A stretch of DNA of 20,978 bases, taken from the NCBI GenBank assembly GCA_964614245.1, contig CAZTKU010000030.1, positions 1-20,978 on the forward strand, read 5' to 3'. Below are positions 15,567 to 20,978 of this stretch, piece after piece. Position numbers and translations under genes: made by a program. The DNA is from VGWB01 sp964614245. Its GTDB lineage: Bacteria; Bacteroidota; Ignavibacteria; UBA10030. The first letter of the stretch is position 1. Each line of letters begins with the position of its first letter. The notes under the pieces are model-generated. The model saw only the letters and a list, made by a program, of their open reading frames with translations. It was not told the origin of the DNA and did no database searches.

Positions 15567-16658
15567 ATGCATCTACCAACAAACAAGACCGCCGCGATAC
15601 TCGCGCTCACGATTCTCACTTGCAGCGTGATGATGAACGAACGTGGCGCCGCACAGTGGTTGCTGCAGTCGAGTGGCACGACGGAGAGATTGCGCGCAGT
15701 AAGCGCCGTCAGCCGCTTGGTTGCCTGGTCAAGCGGGAACCGTGGCACGTGTGTCCGTACAACGAACGGGGGAAAAACATGGCAAGCCCTCCGCGTGTCT
15801 GGGGCTGACTCTCTCGATTTCCGAGATGTCGAGGCATTTGGCGATAACACAGCGTATCTGCTCAGCATTGGCGAGGGAGAGCGATCAAGGATTTACAAAA
15901 CGACGGATGGTGGCTCTCATTGGACATTGCAGTTCATCAACCGGAACCCGAAAGCTTTTTTCGATGCCTTTGCTTTCTGGGATGCCAACAACGGCATCGC
16001 TGTGAGTGATGCAGTGGAAGGGCATTTGGTGATAGTCAAGACAACTGACGGCGGTGCAACCTGGACGGAGATTCCCTCAAAGAAGATCCCACCAGCTCTG
16101 CCGGGAGAAGGTGCCTTTGCTGCGAGCGGCACATCCATTACTGTCCAAGGAGGAAACCGAGTGTGGATAGGGACAGGTGTCAAGACCGCGCGTGTGTACA
16201 GGTCGATTGACGGAGGAAACACGTGGAGCGTTTCACGAACTCCGATCTTGAACGAAAACGAATCGTCCGGGATTTTTTCGGTTACCTTCAAGGATGCGAG
16301 AACCGGTGTCATCGTGGGTGGCGATTATCGAAGCGAAGCCGAGACACGTCAGAATGCCGCTACAAGCAACGATGGCGGCCGGACGTGGAAGCTGGTGAGT
16401 GCATCGCCACCAGCCGGTTTCCGATCGGCGGTCGTCTATGTCCCCGGAACTGCAGCGCCGACGCTGATCGCTGTCGGCCCTTCCGGGTCGGATTATTCAG
16501 TGGACAACGGCGCAACTTGGAAGGGCCTCGGCTCGGAAGGTTTCCATGCGGTGAGCTTCGCGGGAGCGGAGGATGCCGGTTGGGCAGTCGGAGAAGGTGG
16601 ACGCATTGCGAAGCTCGCAGGAAGAGTGCCCGACAAACAGAGGAGCTTCCCGAAGTAA
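15567..16658 (+). CDS. Exported Asp-box (BNR/Ycf48-like) beta-propeller protein
   Basis: A 363-residue secreted protein with a signal peptide (core about residues 9-22, cleavage near GAAQ). It is built of repeats each ending in an Asp-box turn: TTNGGKTW, TTDGGSHW, TTDGGATW, SIDGGNTW, SNDGGRTW and SVDNGATW, spaced to fit a six- or seven-bladed propeller like Ycf48/sialidase-type proteins. Asp-boxes are structural; no catalytic residues are evident, so a binding or scaffold role is more likely than sialidase activity. The open frame extends upstream into the permease gene, but ATG 15567 starts directly at the signal peptide, 17 bp after the permease stop; a clear Shine-Dalgarno is missing. No T9SS tail is present. 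As the last gene of the + block it may belong to the same transcript. Function unknown. Confidence 0.8.
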   Translation: MHLPTNKTAAILALTILTCSVMMNERGAAQWLLQSSGTTERLRAVSAVSRLVAWSSGNRGTCVRTTNGGKTWQALRVSGADSLDFRDVEAFGDNTAYLLSIGEGERSRIYKTTDGGSHWTLQFINRNPKAFFDAFAFWDANNGIAVSDAVEGHLVIVKTTDGGATWTEIPSKKIPPALPGEGAFAASGTSITVQGGNRVWIGTGVKTARVYRSIDGGNTWSVSRTPILNENESSGIFSVTFKDARTGVIVGGDYRSEAETRQNAATSNDGGRTWKLVSASPPAGFRSAVVYVPGTAAPTLIAVGPSGSDYSVDNGATWKGLGSEGFHAVSFAGAEDAGWAVGEGGRIAKLAGRVPDKQRSFPK

Positions 16659-16742
16659 ACGTCGCGCCCAGGTTCACGCCCAACCACAAAGCCATCTCAG
16701 CGGAAGCATTAGTGCGTAAGGCAGAGAGTTGCTGCGTGGTCA

Positions 16743-16777
16743 GACAAAAATCCCGACGAGCGTGTGCTGGTCGGGAT
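16743..16777 (-). terminator. Intrinsic terminator for the - strand block
   Basis: GTCGGGAT (16770-16777) and ATCCCGAC (16750-16757) form an eight-pair stem with a small inner AGC/GCT stem around GTGT. On the - strand the hairpin is followed at once by TTTTTGT, the form of a rho-independent terminator, about 120 bases past the stop of the glycosyltransferase gene. On the + strand it lies about 90 bases past the propeller stop and has no good T run (only CTTC), so it suits the - strand better but may also slow + strand transcripts. Confidence 0.75.
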
Positions 16778-16781
16778 CTTC

Positions 16782-16828
16782 AATTGCGGATTGTCGATTT
16801 GGGAATTGGAAATCGCAAATTGACAATT
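16782..16828. repeat. Imperfect palindromic AT-rich repeat
   Basis: Two 19-base arms (16782-16800 and 16810-16828) pair at 14 positions plus one G-U around a nine-base centre, GGGAATTGG. The best part is the inner six pairs (CGATTT with AAATCG), and AATTG/CAATT close the outer end. It lies directly beside the terminator between convergent genes. Its AATTG and AAATCG content resembles intergenic repeats seen many times in some genomes; whether it recurs here cannot be judged from one copy. Confidence 0.45.
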
Positions 16829-16900
16829 CTTCTGGTCGTCTATCCTTTCTTGCTCAAAACTTCCCCCTGGAATAGAGCGGGTTTGATCCCGGTTGTGAGT

Positions 16901-18250
16901 TCAAGGATCAACTTGTGTGTGGTCGGCAAATGGGGCATTTCTATTCTTGAGTAGGTTAAACAACAGGAGCGCAACCACAGGGACGTATTCGAGAACTAAC
17001 ACCGCGGGGTAGTCCTTCCACACCCCTTGAAGCTGATACGTCACGAACGTGATGGATGTGAGACTTGCCGTCCCGGCGAGCACGAGACCACTTGCGAACG
17101 GCGCAAGAGGCAGGAGAACGATCAGCCATCCTAAATACCACGCATGCACAACGGGCGAACAGAGGAACAGAAGGAGAAGAGCAAGGACAGTCTTCTCGTG
17201 CAGCGACTTCTTGCTCAGGTAGAGAATCAGCAGCGCTGTCGCCAGGAAGGCAAAACACCAGAGGCGAGTCGTTTGGTTGTCTGAGAACAAGGGAAACAGC
17301 ACACTGAAGAGGGCGCCGTTGAAGAACCAATGCTGTGAAAAGGTTGTGAGAGCTTCAAAAGGATTGGCACCGATTGCGTACGGAATGAACGGGATGAGGA
17401 GCACCGCCAGCGGTAGAAAGGCCACCCTGGCTTTGTTGACAAAACCGTGTTCGTGAAGAAACAGGATCGGTAAAATGACGAAGGCGACAGGCTTGATCAG
17501 CAGCGACAATCCGAAGAGGAGAAGTGAGAGAGTCGTTTTCTTCCTATGATAGAGAAGGAGGGCGAAGACGAGGAATGGAAATCCGAAGGCATCGACGTGA
17601 GCATCGAGAGAGAATTGAAGGATGACGAGCGGATTGGCGGCATAGATCAACACGCGCCACGGTGAAAAGGAAAGCTCGCGCATGAGCAACAAGAGACCGA
17701 TGACCGTCAATGCCTCGGCAAGCAGAATGAGAAATTGAAATCCCCAAACATTCTCTCCGCTGAGATTGTAGCCGAAGTAGAAAAGCCACTGATTCAGCGG
17801 AAAGTAGATCGTCTTCATCTCTGTGTGGTTCACAAGTGAGGGGAGTCGCGTCGTATGGAGGACGCTCAGCGCTTCATCGTTTGGTGCATAACGGTAAGGG
17901 TTGATTCCTGCCGTTTGCACGCGTCCATCCCACATGTATCGATAGACGTCGTCTGATCCGAGCGGCTCCATTCCAAGGAAACTCATACGAAGAAGAAAAA
18001 GAAGCAGCAGGATTGGAAGGAGCCCTTGCGTTGAAGCTTCCGCGTGAAGTGATCGCCAGCAGACAACCCAATACAGGAGTGACGCAGAAATGAATACCGC
18101 CGCATACGCAATGATCGGTGTGATCGGTATCCAGCGCAGTGCCAGGAGCATCACCGCGAGAACCGCAACGAGGGGAAAAGGTCGGAGTGTGAGGTATTTG
18201 TCCAGCGCCAGTAACACTTGAAGTCTCCAAATAGACTTGGCGGTAAGCAT
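16901..18250 (-). CDS. GT-C-fold membrane glycosyltransferase (GT87/mannosyltransferase-like)
   Basis: A 449-residue, roughly 11-13 helix membrane protein. The sequence after the second helices, LGSDDVYRYMWDGR followed by INPYRYAP, is the acidic first-loop motif of polyprenyl-phosphate-sugar-dependent GT-C enzymes (D100/D101 as the likely catalytic or metal acids). Further helices and HAWYLGWLIVLLPLAP are typical of the GT87 and MptB-like groups. It probably moves a hexose from a lipid-phosphate donor to an acceptor on the outer face of the inner membrane; the acceptor is unknown. ATG 18250 lies four bases after the stop of the mannanase gene, so the two may be translated together. A TTG at 18271 would add seven residues and overlap that gene by 17 bases; it has no better ribosome binding site. 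A link to mannan use is not shown; it may build surface polysaccharide. Confidence 0.75.
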   Translation of the reverse strand: MLTAKSIWRLQVLLALDKYLTLRPFPLVAVLAVMLLALRWIPITPIIAYAAVFISASLLYWVVCWRSLHAEASTQGLLPILLLLFLLRMSFLGMEPLGSDDVYRYMWDGRVQTAGINPYRYAPNDEALSVLHTTRLPSLVNHTEMKTIYFPLNQWLFYFGYNLSGENVWGFQFLILLAEALTVIGLLLLMRELSFSPWRVLIYAANPLVILQFSLDAHVDAFGFPFLVFALLLYHRKKTTLSLLLFGLSLLIKPVAFVILPILFLHEHGFVNKARVAFLPLAVLLIPFIPYAIGANPFEALTTFSQHWFFNGALFSVLFPLFSDNQTTRLWCFAFLATALLILYLSKKSLHEKTVLALLLLFLCSPVVHAWYLGWLIVLLPLAPFASGLVLAGTASLTSITFVTYQLQGVWKDYPAVLVLEYVPVVALLLFNLLKNRNAPFADHTQVDP

Positions 18251-18254
18251 TCTG

Positions 18255-19622
18255 CTAACGATCTCTGGCAATAGTGGGCGAACTTGCAGGACCGATCTTC
18301 AGCATGGTCAAACCGTGCTCTCTGATGATTCGCAGAGTCGACGTGTCTGCAACGAAGACGGAGTTCAATCCCTGAGCCTCTTGCGGCGGGTCGGCGACAA
18401 ATGGATCTCCTCTCTGCCACATCCCGTCCGGGTGTTGGGCTAAACCCTCGCCTCCCCAGCCCCAGAAATTCGATCCTGAAATCGGCGCGCCGGCTCGCGC
18501 CGAGTCTTCGAGGATGCGATAAATCAACCGGTAATACCTGTCTCGCGCCGTCGTAGGAGTCCCGGGAAGAATCTTTCCGCCGTTCCGTCCCAAGCCGAAT
18601 TCCTCCATCACGATCGGCTTGCCGAGCGCCCGCGCCAATTGGATGTGTTGGTTTATGTAGGCGGTCGCTTTGGTTTCCGTCGACGGCAGAGTTTCTTCCC
18701 ACCGCTCCGGATCGAACCACCCCCAGTTGAAAGCCCACAGGTGGAAATTGAGGTAATCGACACTCGCCGTTCGATGTGCCTCCAAGAAGATCTTTTCGGA
18801 CATGAGTGTGCCGACGATACCTTCGCTTCCAGTACAGACAAGATGGTTTGTGTCAAGCGAATGAATGTACTTTGCCGTCTCGTCAATCCAACGGTAAAAC
18901 ACCGGGAGATTACTCTTTCCCAGCTCGTTATCCCGTCCCGGCCGCGGTTCGTTGGCAAGTTGCCAGGACATGATGGTGGGATCCTCGCGGTAGAGTCTGC
19001 CGTTGACGGTATTTTGTCTTCCGAGGAGCAGCCTGACATAGTTTCGATGGAATTCTACCGCTTTCGGATTCGAGTAGAACGACGCCGATGAATCCATAAA
19101 AGCGCCCCAGCCTTGCGACGGATTTTCCGGATCCGCGCCGACACGCCCGGTCCAGACATTGTACTGCGCCATTCCCCCCGACCACTCCCAGTAATTCCCG
19201 AGATACAAAACGGCGTGCATGTCCCGCTTCGCCATTTCCGCCAGGAGGTAATCCAGACCTTGCAGGAGAGAATCATCGACGACCCCGGGGGCGCTCTGAA
19301 TTGCGGGCCACACGGAACGACGGATGTATGACTCTTCCGATGCAGCGAGAACCCGGAGGTTCATAACCGCGTTTTCGCACAGCGCATCCAGTTCCCTCAA
19401 AAGGCGCGGCCTGTTGCCCGTTGAACCAGGAGAGCCGAGATAGCCCCCGTACCAGAGATTTGTTCCTGCGAAATAGTACGGCGCTCCCTTATGGATGAAT
19501 TGCGTTCCCCGGATCCTGATGAAATCCTCACGTCCCTGAACCAGGGAAAGGATGGCACATGATGAGAAATATAAGATAAGGGAGCACGTCACAAGGAGGA
19601 GCGGTATTCTCTGCGGTTTCAC
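18255..19622 (-). CDS. Probable lipoprotein GH5_7-type beta-mannanase
   Basis: A 455-residue clan GH-A glycosidase. The start is GTG 19622 with GAGGA eight bases upstream. The N-terminus has a hydrophobic core ending in YFSSC (C22), an acceptable but not ideal lipobox, so the protein may be a lipid-anchored surface or periplasmic enzyme. FIRIRGTQFIHKGAPYYFAGTN is the usual beginning of GH5_7 endo-beta-1,4-mannanases. The acid/base is E225 in QLANEPRPG and the nucleophile E341 in IVMEEFGLGR; aromatic residues in YLGNYWEWSGG and NFHLWAFNWGWFDPERW would line the substrate cleft. Family members cut internal beta-1,4-mannosidic bonds of plant mannan. The T9SS/CBM35 gene lies upstream on the same strand after a 229-bp gap, and the glycosyltransferase gene directly follows. 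Subfamily 7 is judged from memory of the motifs; another GH5 branch is the main alternative. Confidence 0.82.
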   Translation of the reverse strand: MKPQRIPLLLVTCSLILYFSSCAILSLVQGREDFIRIRGTQFIHKGAPYYFAGTNLWYGGYLGSPGSTGNRPRLLRELDALCENAVMNLRVLAASEESYIRRSVWPAIQSAPGVVDDSLLQGLDYLLAEMAKRDMHAVLYLGNYWEWSGGMAQYNVWTGRVGADPENPSQGWGAFMDSSASFYSNPKAVEFHRNYVRLLLGRQNTVNGRLYREDPTIMSWQLANEPRPGRDNELGKSNLPVFYRWIDETAKYIHSLDTNHLVCTGSEGIVGTLMSEKIFLEAHRTASVDYLNFHLWAFNWGWFDPERWEETLPSTETKATAYINQHIQLARALGKPIVMEEFGLGRNGGKILPGTPTTARDRYYRLIYRILEDSARAGAPISGSNFWGWGGEGLAQHPDGMWQRGDPFVADPPQEAQGLNSVFVADTSTLRIIREHGLTMLKIGPASSPTIARDR

Positions 19623-19763
19623 GGATCATCCTCAATTTGTTTGTAGGAAGCGGGAAGCAAGACGATTGCCGCACTGGGAGGTTGAACATCTATGATTTGG
19701 ACTGCGGGATTGCCGATAGTTTTCCGTTATTGTCGGGAATATCCACATTATTCACAAGCGGTT

Positions 19764-19834
19764 CTATGGGAGGGATTTGGACCGCAGGAAGCGATCTCTC
19801 TCGTCATCGATGACGAGCCTGTTTTCTCCCATAG
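19764..19834. repeat. Nested palindromes between the T9SS gene and the mannanase gene
   Basis: CTATGGGAG (19764-19772) and its exact complement CTCCCATAG (19826-19834) enclose an 18-base perfect palindrome, CTCGTCATCGATGACGAG (19800-19817). They lie in the 229-bp gap, 18 bases past the stop of the T9SS gene. On the transcript this could fold into a branched hairpin ending one message or protecting it; the perfect 18-mer could also be a dimeric repressor site for the mannanase gene. No long T run follows. Confidence 0.55.
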
Positions 19835-19851
19835 TCACGAATGTCCTTATT

Positions 19852-20978
19852 TTAGGTTAGTATCATCTTCCTCGTCTCGATGAAGCTCTGTGTCGGGTTC
19901 CTAGCCTCAAGCCGGCAAAAGTACACACCGCTGGGAAAAGACGAGGCGTCCCACCGAACGGAATGCGTACCTGCAAGGCGCAATTCATTCACGAGCGTGG
20001 TGATCTCTCTTCCAAGGATGTCGAACACGGTGAGCCTTACGTTGCTGACCGCTGAGTCCTCGCCGCCGCTCGTGGCCGGTAGGTGATAGCTGATGACTGT
20101 ATTCGGATTGAACGGGTTTGGAAAATTCTGATACAAAGAATAACCGTCTGGCAACTGCGACGAATGATCGGCAACGGAGACGACGAAGCTGCTCGGTACA
20201 GCCATGTAGTCGAGATCCATCCAACCCGATGACAATTCCATCTGAATGACATTCGTTCCTTGAATCAGATTGACGCTCTGCTTCTCTTCCAACCACACAT
20301 TCATCGCACCGTCAAATACCATCTCAGCGGCAAGGACACCGTTGACTTTGATCAACTGAGTTTTCGGATGGTCGTGCGACAACCTGAACCCGAATACGAT
20401 CTCGTAGCCTCCGGCTACCGGCACGCTGGGGAGAGTCCAGGTTATGGACCCTGTCTGTTGCATCGCAACATACGCACCTCTGCTGGCAGTTTCGTCTGCT
20501 CGTTGGACAGGTGTGCCTGAGAGAAGAGCGTTTTCCGCTTCAAGCCTTGCCATAGTCGGTGAGCCGACTCTGATCTGTACGGTGTTAGAAGTCCGTTTGT
20601 GCCCCTGATTGTCCGTTGCTATGGCCGTCAGTTTGTAGAAACCGGATGCCGTACTCGTCCATAGTAAAGAATAAGGCAAAATGCTGCGTTCTCCAATTTT
20701 CAAAGTATCATTAGCAAAGAACTCAACTAAGACGATGGAGCCGTCCTTGTCAGATGCGAGCGCCGTGATCGGGATCTGCGCACCGCCTGCAAATGCAGAG
20801 TCCTGCGTTGGACTGGTAATAGCTACAGTCGGCCAATCGCCACCGATCCCCAGCACGTCAACCGCCTGCCTGTGATTATCCCAGAGGTACTGCATTCCAT
20901 CGAGCATGTCTTCGGGTTTAGAGAAGCTCGCATCGGTCCACGACCATGCGAGTGCACCCGCATATCCATTCTGAAACA
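19852..20978 (-). CDS. T9SS-secreted glycosidase-type protein with CBM35-like domain, C-terminal part
   Basis: Only the last 374 residues are in the window; the gene continues past the right edge. The order is: the tail of a probable TIM-barrel glycosidase (NGYAGALAWSWTD, then MLDGMQYLWDNH, residues 1-45), the aromatic end of the last strand in clan GH-A enzymes; an Ig-like domain (about 50-140) beginning VAITSPTQDSAF; a CBM35/CBM6-like beta-sandwich (about 142-262) with LEAENALLSG, a glycine-rich GAYVAMQQTGSITW and WMDLDYMAVP; and a type IX sorting domain from NFPNPFNPNTVISYHLP to the end, with VRWDASSFPSGVYFCRLEA. The sorting domain sends the protein across the outer membrane to the surface or medium. 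The nearby mannanase suggests mannan or another plant polysaccharide as target, but the catalytic part is outside the window, so the reaction is unproven. Confidence 0.82.
   Translation of the reverse strand, partial: FQNGYAGALAWSWTDASFSKPEDMLDGMQYLWDNHRQAVDVLGIGGDWPTVAITSPTQDSAFAGGAQIPITALASDKDGSIVLVEFFANDTLKIGERSILPYSLLWTSTASGFYKLTAIATDNQGHKRTSNTVQIRVGSPTMARLEAENALLSGTPVQRADETASRGAYVAMQQTGSITWTLPSVPVAGGYEIVFGFRLSHDHPKTQLIKVNGVLAAEMVFDGAMNVWLEEKQSVNLIQGTNVIQMELSSGWMDLDYMAVPSSFVVSVADHSSQLPDGYSLYQNFPNPFNPNTVISYHLPATSGGEDSAVSNVRLTVFDILGREITTLVNELRLAGTHSVRWDASSFPSGVYFCRLEARNPTQSFIETRKMILT

Noticed and set aside
15567..16658. Sialidase identity from the Asp-boxes
   Set aside because: Asp-boxes are structural; the arginine triad and catalytic Tyr/Glu/Asp of sialidases could not be recognised.
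16223..16954. 243-codon + strand frame at the end of the propeller gene
   Set aside because: Overlaps the propeller in another frame, runs through the terminator and repeat, and has no recognisable domain.

Overview
The window looks like a piece of an anaerobic (or facultatively anaerobic), moderate-GC chromosome from the Ignavibacteria/Bacteroidota side of the FCB group. Three things point there: a glycyl-radical enzyme with its activase, which needs anoxic conditions; a C-terminal type IX secretion (T9SS) sorting domain with the NFPNPFNP signature at the right end; and large exported peptidases and glycosidases typical of those polymer degraders. The taxon is inferred, not proven.

Left and centre (about 1-16.66 kb, all + strand). 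The first gene is the 3' end of a glycyl-radical activating enzyme. The second is a complete glycyl-radical dehydratase whose active-site residues line up one for one, as I recall them, with trans-4-hydroxy-L-proline dehydratase HypD. Then come a GH95 alpha-L-fucosidase-type glycosidase, an exported DPP-IV-type S9 peptidase, an exported M1 aminopeptidase, a cytoplasmic M24B Xaa-Pro aminopeptidase, an exported M64 metallopeptidase, a POT-family peptide/proton symporter, an APC amino-acid permease and an exported Asp-box beta-propeller protein. Most gaps are 6-166 bp; the largest (318 bp) lies between hypD and the GH95 gene.

Read together, this suggests a scavenging route for proline/hydroxyproline-rich (glyco)protein. 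A glycosidase removes sugar, exported peptidases (including a post-proline dipeptidyl peptidase) release small peptides, POT and APC carriers import them, the cytoplasmic Xaa-Pro peptidase finishes them, and HypD turns free 4-hydroxyproline into pyrroline-5-carboxylate. The single families are known; the grouping is the most interesting thing in the window. Plant hydroxyproline-rich glycoproteins fit better than collagen because of the fucosidase-type enzyme and the mannan-type genes next door, but this is inference.

Right (about 16.9-20.98 kb, all - strand, convergent with the first block). The end of a T9SS-secreted protein (tail of a probable glycosidase barrel, Ig-like domain, CBM35-like domain, sorting domain) is followed by a probable lipoprotein GH5_7-type beta-mannanase and, 4 bp on, a GT-C-type membrane glycosyltransferase. 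An intrinsic terminator for the - strand and an imperfect palindromic repeat lie between the two convergent blocks. A nested palindrome lies between the T9SS gene and the mannanase gene. No tRNA, rRNA, CRISPR array, insertion sequence or phage gene was seen.
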